Shown: positions 34,624-43,805, counted from the first letter of the stretch. The stretch: 64,000 nt of DNA from Paraprevotella xylaniphila YIT 11841 (GCF_000205165.1 NZ_GL883827.1:62077-126076), one strand, 5' to 3'. Translations and numbers: made by a program. Notes: generated by a model not told the origin, from the sequence alone.

Positions 34624-35133
34624 ATGGACTTCAAAGACCTTTGCCACGCACGCTATTCCGTGCGTGCCTTCAAGCCGGATGCCATTCCGGCAGAGAAAAT
34701 GGAATATATCAAAGAATGCACGCGCCTGGCTCCCTCGGCCGTCAACAGGCAGCCGTGGAAATTCATCCTCTTCACCGGCGAAGACGACCGCGCACGCCTG
34801 CAGCAATGTTACGACAAGGAATGGTTCCGCGAGGCTCCGGCTTATATCTTGGTCTGCGAAAACCACGGGGCGGCCTGGACGCGGCGGTATGACGAGAAAA
34901 ACCATGCCGACATCGACGTGGCCATCGCCATAGAGCACTTGTGCCTGGCTGCGACTGAACAAGGATTGGGCACTTGTTGGGTGTGCAACTTCCGCGTGCA
35001 ACTCTGCCAAGAGCTTTTCAATCTGCCTGACGAGTGGTATCCGGTAGCCATCATCCCCATCGGCTATCCGGCCACACCGGCCATTCCGGAAAAGACACGC
35101 AAGGCGATGGCCGAAATCTGGGAAGACCGCTAA
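34624..35133 (+). CDS. Nitroreductase family protein (short)
   Basis: A 169-residue flavoprotein of the nitroreductase fold. The N-terminus MDFKDLCHARYSVRAFKPD has the Arg-Ser-x-Arg flavin-binding pattern, CTRLAPSAVNRQPWKFILF near residue 35 is the second FMN-contact segment, and AATEQGLGTCWVCNF near 105 and VAIIPIGYPA near 140 complete the core. Two ATGs are possible (34618 and 34624); family members usually start MDF. Substrate unknown. The 3' side faces the POT transporter gene across copy C of the dispersed repeat. Confidence 0.9.
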   Translation: MDFKDLCHARYSVRAFKPDAIPAEKMEYIKECTRLAPSAVNRQPWKFILFTGEDDRARLQQCYDKEWFREAPAYILVCENHGAAWTRRYDEKNHADIDVAIAIEHLCLAATEQGLGTCWVCNFRVQLCQELFNLPDEWYPVAIIPIGYPATPAIPEKTRKAMAEIWEDR

Positions 35134-35194
35134 GCCCGGGAGTCAGGGCGTAAAGATTTACAAATTCCTCATGTAGGAAATCTGAAAAACAACA

Positions 35195-35266
35195 TGCGCC
35201 AAATGAAAAATCAATCTCAGCCAAACGATTTTTCATTCGGCTGAGATTGATTTTTCATTTGGCGCA
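35195..35266 (+). repeat. Dispersed palindromic repeat, copy C (perfect 28-bp stem)
   Basis: Bases 35195-35222 are the exact reverse complement of 35239-35266, with a 16-base spacer. The arm contains TGCGCCAAATGAAAAATC and AATCTCAGCC. It is the longest perfect copy of the family and lies between the convergent nitroreductase and POT genes, where it may also end transcription from both sides. Confidence 0.85.
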
Positions 35267-35295
35267 AAGAATTTCACGGCTCTACACAAAATATT

Positions 35296-35340
35296 AAACC
35301 TCTGAATGCCAACATAATAGAGGATGACACCCAGAGGTTT
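35296..35340 (-). terminator. Terminator of the POT transporter gene
   Basis: AAACCTCTG (35296-35304) pairs with CAGAGGTTT (35332-35340). Read on the minus strand the hairpin is followed by an AT-rich TTTAATATTTTG stretch. It lies 48 bases after the stop codon. Confidence 0.6.
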
Positions 35341-35388
35341 CACACTTCATCCGGAAACTTTACAAGAAAAGTTCCCGAAAAATATTCC

Positions 35389-37050
35389 TTACGCCACCTT
35401 TTCGAGCTTCTTCATAATGGAGAAGATGAACAAGGCCGAAAGCAGACAAAGCACGATGAGCACGCTCCACACCATCCACAACTCGATGCCGCCCCACAGG
35501 TAACCGATGATAGACACCATGTAATTGCCGATAGCCGTGGCCACGAACCAACCACCCATCATCATACCCTTATACTTCGGGGGAGCCACTTTAGACACGA
35601 AAGAAATGCCCATGGGAGACAACAACAACTCAGCAAACGTCAACACAAGATAAGTGGAAATGAGCAAATTGGGCGAGACCAAGCTGACATCGGCACCCTG
35701 AGCCAACGCATCGGGCGTAGGCAATCCCATGGAACCGAAAGCCATGATACCGAAACCGCAGGCGGCAATCAGCATCCCCAACCCGATTTTACGAGGAGCC
35801 GAAGGTTCCTTTCCTTTCTTGGCCAAGAAACCGAATATCGCCAACGAAACCGGTGTCAAGGCTACCACGAAGAACGGATTGAACTGTTGGAAAATCTGCG
35901 GCAGGATCTCCACCTCGGCATCGCTTGCTGCATACTGCCCCGCCAGAACGCCCACGGAAGCTACTGCCACCAGACCGGAAACCAGTTTGCTGCGGCCTGT
36001 CCTGCTTTGGAAGAGAGAGAACATGGCATACACCAAAGCAATAATCAGCACCAAATTGAACACATTAAACGTCATGCCCAACAAGCCCGAAGCCGAAGCC
36101 TGCGTATAATCGCGTGCGAAGAACGTAAGCGTCAAGCCGTTCTGGTGGAAAGCCATCCAGAAAAAGAGCACCACGGCAAACACAAGACAAAGCGCGGTGA
36201 TGCGTTGGCGCGTCTCGGCCGGAGACAGTTCCTCCACGGGTACATGCCCGTCAGATGCCGTCTTCGCGTTATAATCGGCATGCTTGAAAGTGCTGCGGAA
36301 GCCATAGTATATAAGGATGGACACGATAAGCGAAACACATGCCACGGCAAAGCCGTAATTGTAAGCTTCGGACAACTTTTCGATGTAACTCTGACAGAAA
36401 ACCGCCGTGTCACCCGTGAATCCCTGTGCAGCCTTGAGCGACTCCAACGTGGCGGCAGACTGTGCCGTCATTCCCGCCGCATTATCCATATACTGGTGGG
36501 CAAGGGCAGGAATCTGTGCATTATAAGTGAAGCCGTTCATGCCCAACACGTAATTAGTCATCTTGGTGGCCGCCGTGGGGGCAAACAGCGCACCGATGTT
36601 GATGGCCATGTAGAAGAGGCTGAACGCCGTGTCGCGCTTGTCCCTGTACTCTGGCGCATCATAGAGGTTGCCGACCATGACTTGCAGGTTGCCTTTGAAA
36701 AGTCCCGTGCCGCAAGCAATCAATGCCAACGCACCGAACATCATGGACTTTCCGGCCACATCAGCACCCGTCGGGACCGCCAACAACAAGTAACCGATGA
36801 ACATGATGAATATACCGAGCGTGACCATCTTGCCGAACCCGTACCTGTCGGCCAACATTCCGCCAAAAAGCGGCACAAAATAAACCGCCCCGAGGAACAC
36901 GCCGAAAATTGTGGATGTCTCACCGGCCGAGTATCCAAATTTCGCCTGTAAGAACAACGTGAAAATGGCCAGCATCGTGTAGTAACCGAAACGCTCGCCC
37001 GTATTGGCCAGCGCCAATGCATAAAGACCTTTAGGTTGACCTTCGAACAT
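35389..37050 (-). CDS. Peptide MFS transporter (POT/PTR2 family)
   Basis: A proton-coupled di/tripeptide importer of the inner membrane, 553 residues with about 14 helices. The family signature FSLFYMAINIGALFAP lies near residue 143 and the first helix carries ALANTGERFGYYTML near 15. In most POT proteins this motif is ExxERFxYY with three ionisable residues; here the first glutamate position is asparagine (NTGER), which I believe is common in Bacteroidetes homologs and may change coupling. A long periplasmic/cytoplasmic insert near 165-215 and 255-275 is polar. It is transcribed alone. Confidence 0.92.
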   Translation of the reverse strand: MFEGQPKGLYALALANTGERFGYYTMLAIFTLFLQAKFGYSAGETSTIFGVFLGAVYFVPLFGGMLADRYGFGKMVTLGIFIMFIGYLLLAVPTGADVAGKSMMFGALALIACGTGLFKGNLQVMVGNLYDAPEYRDKRDTAFSLFYMAINIGALFAPTAATKMTNYVLGMNGFTYNAQIPALAHQYMDNAAGMTAQSAATLESLKAAQGFTGDTAVFCQSYIEKLSEAYNYGFAVACVSLIVSILIYYGFRSTFKHADYNAKTASDGHVPVEELSPAETRQRITALCLVFAVVLFFWMAFHQNGLTLTFFARDYTQASASGLLGMTFNVFNLVLIIALVYAMFSLFQSRTGRSKLVSGLVAVASVGVLAGQYAASDAEVEILPQIFQQFNPFFVVALTPVSLAIFGFLAKKGKEPSAPRKIGLGMLIAACGFGIMAFGSMGLPTPDALAQGADVSLVSPNLLISTYLVLTFAELLLSPMGISFVSKVAPPKYKGMMMGGWFVATAIGNYMVSIIGYLWGGIELWMVWSVLIVLCLLSALFIFSIMKKLEKVA

Positions 37051-37087
37051 AACTTAAAATGTTTTTAATAGTGAATAATTTTAATCG

Positions 37088-37095
37088 CAAAGATA
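37088..37095 (-). promoter_or_regulatory. -7 promoter element of the POT gene
   Basis: Minus-strand TATCTTTG is an exact -7 match, 38 bases before the start codon. No TTTG is seen at the standard upstream distance. Confidence 0.5.
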
Positions 37096-37233
37096 ACATT
37101 TAATTTTTGCTTTCCACCCCATTTTGAGGCTTTAGTATCGTTTTTCCCCCATATCCACAAACATTTTATCATTTCCAACCTCTGCATAAAAACGTTTTTT
37201 AGCAATTTATTAGAGTTTGTGACATAAAAGGGC

Positions 37234-37241
37234 TATCTTTG
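37234..37241 (+). promoter_or_regulatory. -7 promoter element of the SulP gene
   Basis: TATCTTTG is an exact -7 match, 49 bases before the ATG at 37290. It overlaps an in-frame TTG at 37239, which therefore cannot be the start. TTTG at 37216-37219 is only 14 bases upstream. Confidence 0.5.
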
Positions 37242-37289
37242 CACTTCCTTAAAAACAATCAGGATATACAAATCCAAAATAATCAGATT

Positions 37290-38966
37290 ATGAGCAAATT
37301 TGAATTCAAGCCTAAACTATTCCTTGACTTGAGAGAGTACAACAAAGAAAAGCTGACGGCAGACATCATGGCCGGCCTCATAGTGGGCATCGTAGCCCTG
37401 CCATTGGCCATAGCCTTCGGCATTGCATCCGGCGTGACACCTGAGAAGGGCATCATCACGGCCATCATCGCCGGACTGGCCGTGTCCCTGTTTGGCGGAA
37501 GCCGTGTGCAAATCGGCGGACCGACGGGGGCTTTTATCGTTATCATCTACGGTATCATACAACAATACGGCGAAGCAGGCCTGCTTGTGGCCACCGTCAT
37601 GGCCGGCGTGTTCCTGATTCTGTTGGGCGTATTCCATCTGGGTACCATCATCAAATACATCCCCTATCCCATCGTGGTAGGCTTCACCAGCGGAATCGCC
37701 GTGACCATTTTCACGACGCAAATCAAAGACCTGTTCGGACTGACCATCGACAACGTGCCGGCCGATTTCATAGAGAAATGGATCGTGTACATCCGCCACT
37801 TCGGCAGCTTGGACGTATGGTCCACCGCCGTGGGTATAGTCAGCGTGGCCATTATCGCCCTCTCCCCCAAACTGACCCACAAGATTCCGGGTTCGCTCAT
37901 TGCCATCATCGTCATGACCGTGGGAGTCTACCTGCTGAAACAATACGGTATAGCGACGCAAGTGGAAACCATCGGCGACCGCTTCATGATTAAAGCCGAA
38001 CTTCCGGGCATGAACGTACCCGAACTGAACTGGGAAAGCATCAAGCAACTGATGGCTCCTGCCATCACCATCGCCATACTGGGAGCCATCGAATCGCTGC
38101 TCTCGGCCACCGTGGCCGACGGTGTCATCGGCGACCATCATGACTCGAACCAGGAATTAGTGGGACAGGGCATCGCCAACATCCTCTCCCCCATCTTCGG
38201 CGGCATCCCTGCCACCGGTGCCATCGCCCGTACCATGACGAACATCAACAATGGGGGACGCACGCCCGTGGCCGGTATCGTGCATGCTATCGTGCTGCTG
38301 CTCATTTTCCTGTTGCTCATGCCACTGGCGCAATACATTCCTATGGCCTGTCTGGCGGGCGTATTGGTCATTGTGAGCTATAACATGAGCGGTTGGCGGA
38401 CATTCAGGGAACTTTTGCGCAATCCTAAGTCCGATGTGGCCGTCTTGCTTATCACTTTCTTCCTCACCGTGATATTCGACCTGACCGTAGCCATTGAGTT
38501 CGGACTGGTACTGGCCTGCCTGTTGTTCATCAAGCGGGTCATGGAAACCACGGAGGTGAACCTTTTTAAGGATGAAATCGTCCCTACGGATGCCGACGGC
38601 ACCGTGATTTCGGAAGAACACTTGCACATTCCCGACCACACGGAGGTCTACGAAATCAACGGCCCTTACTTCTTCGGCATTGCCAACCGGTTTGAAGAGG
38701 TCGTACTACAAACCAAGGAACAGCCTAAGGTACGTATCATCCGCATGCGGAAAGTTCCGTTCATCGACTCTACGGGTATCCACAACCTGACCAACCTGTG
38801 CGAGATGAGCCATCGCGAAGGGGTGCACATCATCTTGTCCGGAGTTAATCCGAAAGTACACGAAGCCCTCAAGAAAAGCGGATTTTATGAACTGCTCGGC
38901 AAGAAAAACATCTGCGACAATATCCATACGGCCCTCGAAGTGGCCCGGCATTACTTGAACCGCTGA
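37290..38966 (+). CDS. SulP family anion permease with STAS domain
   Basis: An inner-membrane transporter for sulfate, bicarbonate or dicarboxylates. The 558-residue protein begins MSKFEFKPKLFLDLREYNKE, then has about 12-14 helices with the SulP features IVGIVALPLAIAFGIASGVTPEKG near residue 32 and GGSRVQIGGPTGAFIVI near 70, plus NILSPIFGGIPATGAIARTMTN near 295. A cytoplasmic STAS domain occupies about residues 440-558, with IRMRKVPFIDSTGIHNL as its phosphorylation-loop-like segment. The ATG at 37290 is preferred because the promoter box overlaps the earlier frame. Substrate is not resolved. Confidence 0.94.
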   Translation: MSKFEFKPKLFLDLREYNKEKLTADIMAGLIVGIVALPLAIAFGIASGVTPEKGIITAIIAGLAVSLFGGSRVQIGGPTGAFIVIIYGIIQQYGEAGLLVATVMAGVFLILLGVFHLGTIIKYIPYPIVVGFTSGIAVTIFTTQIKDLFGLTIDNVPADFIEKWIVYIRHFGSLDVWSTAVGIVSVAIIALSPKLTHKIPGSLIAIIVMTVGVYLLKQYGIATQVETIGDRFMIKAELPGMNVPELNWESIKQLMAPAITIAILGAIESLLSATVADGVIGDHHDSNQELVGQGIANILSPIFGGIPATGAIARTMTNINNGGRTPVAGIVHAIVLLLIFLLLMPLAQYIPMACLAGVLVIVSYNMSGWRTFRELLRNPKSDVAVLLITFFLTVIFDLTVAIEFGLVLACLLFIKRVMETTEVNLFKDEIVPTDADGTVISEEHLHIPDHTEVYEINGPYFFGIANRFEEVVLQTKEQPKVRIIRMRKVPFIDSTGIHNLTNLCEMSHREGVHIILSGVNPKVHEALKKSGFYELLGKKNICDNIHTALEVARHYLNR

Positions 38967-38995
38967 CCCGTTTCTCCGGCCTTGACTAAAAAACA

Positions 38996-39038
38996 GCCGC
39001 CCTCCCATATATATAAAATAGGTATATGGAAGGGCGGC
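38996..39038. terminator. Bidirectional terminator between SulP and Bcp genes
   Basis: GCCGCCCT at 38996-39003 pairs with AGGGCGGC at 39031-39038, extended by CCATATA/TATATGG pairing with small bulges. A-rich sequence before it gives a T tract on the minus strand. It separates convergent genes. Confidence 0.75.
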
Positions 39039-39058
39039 CGTAACTTCGGCTATGCCAT

Positions 39059-39511
39059 CTACAACGCAAGCAGCTGTTCGCCGTGCGTCTTGGTCTTGAC
39101 TTCTTTCGGGGAGAAGACCTTCTCTATCACTCCTTCTTCATCAATGACAAAGGTGGTGCGGAAAGTTCCCATATACTTGCGGCCATACATGCTCTTCTCT
39201 CCCCATACGCCCATCTCATTGACCAACAACTTGTCCGTATCGGCAATCAACGTGAAAGGCAACTCATGTTTCTCTATGAACTTCTTGTGCGAATCAGCAC
39301 TGTCCACGCTTACCCCGATTACCTCGTATCCTTTATCCTTCAGCGCAGAATAGTTGTCGCGCAGGCTGCAAGCTTCGGCCGTACAGCCCGACGTATTGTC
39401 CTTGGGATAAAAATAAAGCACCACTTTCTTTCCACGGTAGTGGCTCAACAAAATCTGCTCTCCTTGTTCGTTCACGCCCAGCACCTCGGGCGCCTTGTCT
39501 CCTACATTCAT
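39059..39511 (-). CDS. bcp: Thioredoxin-dependent thiol peroxidase (Bcp/PrxQ)
   Basis: This peroxiredoxin reduces hydrogen and organic peroxides using thioredoxin. At 150 residues it is a standard PrxQ. The segment VLYFYPKDNTSGCTAEACSLRDNY holds the peroxidatic cysteine (TSGC, about residue 44) and a resolving cysteine five residues later, the usual PrxQ arrangement. KGYEVIGVSVDSADSHKKF and the C-terminal TFVIDEEGVIEKVF also fit. It lies upstream (in minus direction, 51 bases after DUF2461) and could share a transcript with that gene. Confidence 0.95.
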   Translation of the reverse strand: MNVGDKAPEVLGVNEQGEQILLSHYRGKKVVLYFYPKDNTSGCTAEACSLRDNYSALKDKGYEVIGVSVDSADSHKKFIEKHELPFTLIADTDKLLVNEMGVWGEKSMYGRKYMGTFRTTFVIDEEGVIEKVFSPKEVKTKTHGEQLLAL

Positions 39512-39562
39512 ATTTTCTTTATTTTCAGGTTAAATATAATCATCAGTCCGGCATCTTACGAT

Positions 39563-40234
39563 TCACTCGCATTCGTCAATCGTATAGTTCACAAAATCAT
39601 TGAAGGGCTTCATCAACTCGAAAATCTCGGCCGTACGGTCCAACCAGTTTTCATCACGGAAGAAATCATCCGGCACCGTGTGGCAAACGGAGTAATCTTT
39701 CGGCCTCAAATAATCCGGATAAGGGAAATCCTTCGGAAAGCCCTTAGGAAGGGTTTTCAAGTGCGTCTCGCCTATGACGGGAAATGCCGCCTTGAAATCT
39801 GCCGCCTCCACAATAGAACGGAATTCGTCCACCTCGTCCACGATGGACTGGCGGACAGCTTTCAGAATCGGCGAAGGCAGACACCACGACCCACCGGCCA
39901 ACAAGCATTCACCGGGCTGAAGGTGGAAATAATAACCGCTATGCCAGGACTTCTTGCCGCAGGCGTTGATATAGGCTCCGAAATGGCGCTTATAAGGCGA
40001 TTTGTCTTCAGAGAAACGCGTATCGCGATAAAAACGATACGTGCAATCCTTTACCGTAAGGTGTGCCACACTACCGTCAAATACCGCGATACGATGGATA
40101 AGTGCCTGCACCATCTCCTCGAAAAGCCCGTGCGCTTCCTCATACTGCCTTTTGTGTCCTGCAAACCATCCCCGGTCGTTATGCGCCGCCACATCTTTCA
40201 GGAAGTCCAATATGCAATCTATCTTTGCTTTCAT
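39563..40234 (-). CDS. DUF2461 family protein
   Basis: A 223-residue protein of the TIGR02453/DUF2461 family, function unknown, found widely in bacteria and fungi. Family blocks seen are LDFLKDVAAHNDRGWFAGHKRQYEEAH at the start (Asn-Asp-x-x-x-Trp-Phe), TYRFYRDTRFSEDKSPYK near residue 65, GYYFHLQPGECLLAGG near 98 and VDEFRSIVE near 132. No membrane or signal segment is present. It has a full consensus promoter and precedes bcp by 51 bases, so the two may be co-transcribed. Confidence 0.88.
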   Translation of the reverse strand: MKAKIDCILDFLKDVAAHNDRGWFAGHKRQYEEAHGLFEEMVQALIHRIAVFDGSVAHLTVKDCTYRFYRDTRFSEDKSPYKRHFGAYINACGKKSWHSGYYFHLQPGECLLAGGSWCLPSPILKAVRQSIVDEVDEFRSIVEAADFKAAFPVIGETHLKTLPKGFPKDFPYPDYLRPKDYSVCHTVPDDFFRDENWLDRTAEIFELMKPFNDFVNYTIDECE

Positions 40235-40255
40235 TTGTGCCTTATTTTACAAGGG

Positions 40256-40286
40256 CAAAGATAGTACAAAGCGGATAAAAAACAAA
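40256..40286 (-). promoter_or_regulatory. Promoter of the DUF2461-bcp unit
   Basis: Minus-strand TTTG (40283-40286) and TATCTTTG (40256-40263) are spaced 19 bases apart, a full consensus match, 21 bases before the start codon. Confidence 0.7.
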
Positions 40287-40420
40287 GCAAATGCGCCAAC
40301 CTGTGCCCAAAAAGAGCGTATTGATTCAACCCTACCACTATTTGACGCGTTTATTCTCTTTCCGCTATATCATAAAGGTGTAAATTTACAGCGTCGAGAT
40401 CTTTGATAACCATAAAAAAC

Positions 40421-40448
40421 AAGTATCGTGGGCGCACCCGCAATACTT
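40421..40448 (+). other. Leader hairpin before the duplicated CBM-like protein
   Basis: AAGTATCGTGGG (40421-40432) pairs with CCCGCAATACTT (40437-40448), with one mismatch and one G-U pair, around the loop CGCA. It lies 38 bases before the start codon and has no T run, so it is a 5' untranslated structure rather than a terminator. Confidence 0.45.
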
Positions 40449-40486
40449 CATTACAACTTAACCCATAAATTAAACAGTTAATCACA

Positions 40487-43400
40487 ATGAGAAAAAACAC
40501 GTTACTCGTAGGAGTACTGTCCTTATTGGGGACAAGTCAGGCGATGGCCGACGATTGGGTCATCGAACTCATGAAAAGCAACGCATCCCACATTGAGTTG
40601 GTAAAAGATGCGAGTTTTGATGTAGGTTACGGCTGCATCGGGAACACTTCGACGGAAACCGTCATCGGTTTGGGAGAAGTGGATTTCGGTACAGACGGGA
40701 CGAACTACAAAGCCACCGGAGTGGAGTTCGCCCACGGATGGGGCAGTTACGACGAGGAGAAGATTGTAGTCCTCAGTGCCGGAGCCACGGCAGAAGAGGC
40801 CGTCCCGTTCAACGAAATGACCGTGACCCGCACTTACGGTTACCATCAGTTTGAACTATTTGCCGAGAATATGGACAAAGGAGACGGATTCGTCCTTCCC
40901 GCCGGTAAACAGAAAGTGTGGCTGACTTTCCGGGCCGGACAAGGCAACCTGCGTTCGGTGAAGTTCTATAAAAACGCCATCTCCGAAGGAATGGAAGGCG
41001 TACAGCCTTGGCCCAACCAAGCGGAAGGCTACGGAGACATCACGACTTCCATAGAAGCTGCCGCATTTGAAAGAGCGGTGGAAGTACCGGAAAATCCGGA
41101 AGAAGACCCTTACAAAGATGCCAAATACGATGAAAATACGGCATGTTGGGGCGGAACAAACGACGGATTCATCGTCAAATCCAATGAAGAAATAGACTTC
41201 GGCAACGGAGAATTCCAACAATTAGTGGCCTATATCGGGCATGACGGCGAAAGATACACGGAGTACATGGAATTCTATATCGACGAAGTAAAACCGGAAA
41301 ATATGGTGGCCAGGACATGGACGGGCATCAATATACAGGAATGGAACAAGTTCACACCGGTGGCCACTACGTTGAAAGAGGTAACGGGCAGCCATCACCT
41401 GTATGTGAAATGGGGCAATGCCACGAACCTCCACCAGATAGATTTGGTCAAAGAACCCGTCTGGTATGAGAATCCGGACTGCGGAGTCGTTTACGACAAC
41501 GCACAACCGTCGGAGAATGCTGTGGTATTCGTGACCAAAGGCGAATCCGGAGCTACGGAAGGCGGAGACGTGTCCCAAGGCGAAACTGCCTGGAAAATAA
41601 TCCAACCCATCAGCGGGGGGGCCAAATGCGAAGGCAGCAACATCGGTTACACCAAAGCCGGCGTAGTGGTCATGTACCAGGACATAGACTTCAAGGACGG
41701 TTACTATAAGGACGTGTTCATCAACGCTTCTTGCGACAAGACCTATATCGGTGGCACCACGGAAGAAGCCAATTATTCTTTATACGTGGATTTGGATGAC
41801 ATCGACTGGGCCACCGTGACGAATCTGGACGAACTGCATGGCGCACTCGAAGGCCGTGAGCCGGTGGCTGTGGTCAGGGCACAAGGCACGGGCGCGTGGA
41901 GCAACAAACTCACCACTACCGCCCCGTTAAGCCACGTGGAAGGCGTACATAATTTATATGTGGTCTATAATTTGCCCGACAGGGACAATATCGGTGCCAA
42001 CATCTACGGATTGTATTTGGATCCGGGACAGAACCCCGAAGAGCCTCAACCTGCTACCGGCGACTTGTTTATCCCGCTCATGAAGAGCAATGCGGAAAAC
42101 ATCGAATTAGTAAAAGATGCGTCTTTTGACGTCGGTTACGGGAATATCGGCAATACAAGCGAAAACACCATCATCGGATTGGGAGAGGTGGATTTCGGAA
42201 AAGACGGGAATGCCTATCAGGCTACCGGTGTGGAGTTTGCCAACGGTTGGGGCACGTATGGTGAAGCCAAATACGTCGTACTCAGTGCCGGGGCTACTCC
42301 GGAAGAAGCCGTCCCGTTCAATGAAATCAGGGTGGAAAGGACTTTCGGTTACCACCAGTTCGACATGTTTGCCGAAAACATGAAAGAAGAAGACGGTTTC
42401 GCACGTCCTACCGGCAAACAGAAAGTATGGCTGACTTTCCGTGCCGGAAGCGGGAACTTGCGTTCCGTAAAATTCTATGAAGAGGCTATTCCCGAAGAAG
42501 AGGAAGGCCTGCAACCATGGCCCAACGAAATGGAAGGATACGAAGAAATGGCCATCGTCATTGACGGTTCTGCCCTTGTGAGAGCAGTAGACGTTCCGGA
42601 AAATCCAGAAGAAGATCCTTACAAGGATGCACTATACAATGAAGAAACGGGGTGTTGGGGCGGAACAAACGACGGATTCATCGTCAAATCCAATGAAGAA
42701 ATAGACTTCGGCAACGGAGAATTCCAACAACTGGTGGCCTATATCGGTCACGACGGTGAAAGATACACGGAATACATGGAGTTCTACATCGATGAAGTAA
42801 AACCGGAAAACATGGTGGCCAGGACATGGACAGGCATCAATATACAAGAATGGAACAGCTTCACCCCAGTAGCCACCCGGATACAGGAGGTGACTGGCAG
42901 CCATAGCCTGCTCATCAAGTGGGGAGGTGCCACGAACTTGCAGAAGATTGAACTGGTCAAGGATTCCCTCTGGTTTGAAAATCCGGATTGTGGAGTCGTA
43001 TATGAAAACGTAGAACCATCGAAGAATGCCGTAGTGTTTGTCACGACAGGAGAAAACGGAGCCACGGAAGGAACTGACACCAACCAAGGCATACAATGGG
43101 AAGTCATCAAGCCCATCAGCGGGGATGCACGATGCGAAGGAAGCAACATCGGGTTCACCAAAGCCGGCGTAGTCGTCGCTTACAAAGGCATCGACTTCAA
43201 GGACAATTACTATCAAAAGGTCTTCATCAACGCATCCTGCGAACCGTCATATATTGGCAGTACCATAGAAGATGCAAACTTTACGCTTTACACAGACTTG
43301 AACGACATCGACTGGGAGAATGTCACCAACCTGGAAGAATTGAATGCGACACTCGAAGGACGCGAACCCGTAGCTGTCGTCAGGGCACAAGGCACCGGAA

Positions 43401-43789
43401 GTTGGGGCAACAAGCTGACGACAGCCGGCGATTTGGCAGACTTAAGCGGAATACATGACTTGTACGTAGTCTATAACTTACCCGACAGGGACAATATCGG
43501 TGCCAACATCTATGGCTTGTACCTCGACCCGGGAGAGAATCCCCAAAGCATCAAGGAAAACATTGCCCAAGGAAACGGAATAGAAGTACGCGGCCATGAC
43601 AACCGGGCCACCATTTGTACCGGCACGGATATGCATGTCACGGTTTACACCGTAAACGGAACTGCCATAGCTGAAATGGACGTAAAAGCCGGCACAACGC
43701 TCATCGACAACCTCAATTCGGGCATCTATATCCTGAAAGCTACAGACAAGGACGGTAAGACAACCGCCCAAAAGTTTATCGTGAAATAA
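40487..43789 (+). CDS. T9SS-secreted protein with tandem carbohydrate-binding-like modules
   Basis: A 1100-residue surface protein. It has a signal peptide (MRKNTLLVGVLSLLGTSQAMA), two long repeats of about 503 residues each (about 22-523 and 525-1026), and a C-terminal T9SS tail ending GIYILKATDKDGKTTAQKFIV. Each repeat seems to hold three beta-sandwich modules of CBM6/35-like pattern, with blocks such as GLGEVDFGTDG, GEFQQLVAYIGHDGERYTEY and GREPVAVVRAQGTG. This gives up to six sugar-binding-like domains and no catalytic motif. The two copies share a 78-base identical stretch (41144-41221 and 42653-42730), a sign of recent duplication or gene conversion. The GH2 gene follows, suggesting a glycan-capturing partner. 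Domain family is inference. Confidence 0.75.
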   Translation: MRKNTLLVGVLSLLGTSQAMADDWVIELMKSNASHIELVKDASFDVGYGCIGNTSTETVIGLGEVDFGTDGTNYKATGVEFAHGWGSYDEEKIVVLSAGATAEEAVPFNEMTVTRTYGYHQFELFAENMDKGDGFVLPAGKQKVWLTFRAGQGNLRSVKFYKNAISEGMEGVQPWPNQAEGYGDITTSIEAAAFERAVEVPENPEEDPYKDAKYDENTACWGGTNDGFIVKSNEEIDFGNGEFQQLVAYIGHDGERYTEYMEFYIDEVKPENMVARTWTGINIQEWNKFTPVATTLKEVTGSHHLYVKWGNATNLHQIDLVKEPVWYENPDCGVVYDNAQPSENAVVFVTKGESGATEGGDVSQGETAWKIIQPISGGAKCEGSNIGYTKAGVVVMYQDIDFKDGYYKDVFINASCDKTYIGGTTEEANYSLYVDLDDIDWATVTNLDELHGALEGREPVAVVRAQGTGAWSNKLTTTAPLSHVEGVHNLYVVYNLPDRDNIGANIYGLYLDPGQNPEEPQPATGDLFIPLMKSNAENIELVKDASFDVGYGNIGNTSENTIIGLGEVDFGKDGNAYQATGVEFANGWGTYGEAKYVVLSAGATPEEAVPFNEIRVERTFGYHQFDMFAENMKEEDGFARPTGKQKVWLTFRAGSGNLRSVKFYEEAIPEEEEGLQPWPNEMEGYEEMAIVIDGSALVRAVDVPENPEEDPYKDALYNEETGCWGGTNDGFIVKSNEEIDFGNGEFQQLVAYIGHDGERYTEYMEFYIDEVKPENMVARTWTGINIQEWNSFTPVATRIQEVTGSHSLLIKWGGATNLQKIELVKDSLWFENPDCGVVYENVEPSKNAVVFVTTGENGATEGTDTNQGIQWEVIKPISGDARCEGSNIGFTKAGVVVAYKGIDFKDNYYQKVFINASCEPSYIGSTIEDANFTLYTDLNDIDWENVTNLEELNATLEGREPVAVVRAQGTGSWGNKLTTAGDLADLSGIHDLYVVYNLPDRDNIGANIYGLYLDPGENPQSIKENIAQGNGIEVRGHDNRATICTGTDMHVTVYTVNGTAIAEMDVKAGTTLIDNLNSGIYILKATDKDGKTTAQKFIVK
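41144..42730 (+). repeat. Internal tandem duplication, identical 78-base segments
   Basis: Bases 41144-41221 and 42653-42730 are identical, 1509 bases apart. Flanking sequence remains highly similar over much of the 1.5-kb unit. The period is a multiple of three, so a crossover between copies would keep the frame while removing or adding about 503 residues. Confidence 0.8.
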
Positions 43790-43805
43790 AAAACACCTAA
43801 CCTTT

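Noticed and set aside
35887-36951. A 354-codon plus-strand open frame opposite the POT transporter
   Set aside because: The transporter signature is on the minus strand; the antisense product is charged and histidine-rich with no domain.
39083-40264. A 393-codon plus-strand frame spanning bcp and the DUF2461 gene
   Set aside because: It covers two well-supported minus-strand genes and their intergenic gap and has no recognisable domain.
41615-41621. G7 run inside the duplicated CBM-like gene as a phase-variation site
   Set aside because: It is short, in frame, and the matching position in the second repeat has only G4, so a glycine-codon run explains it.
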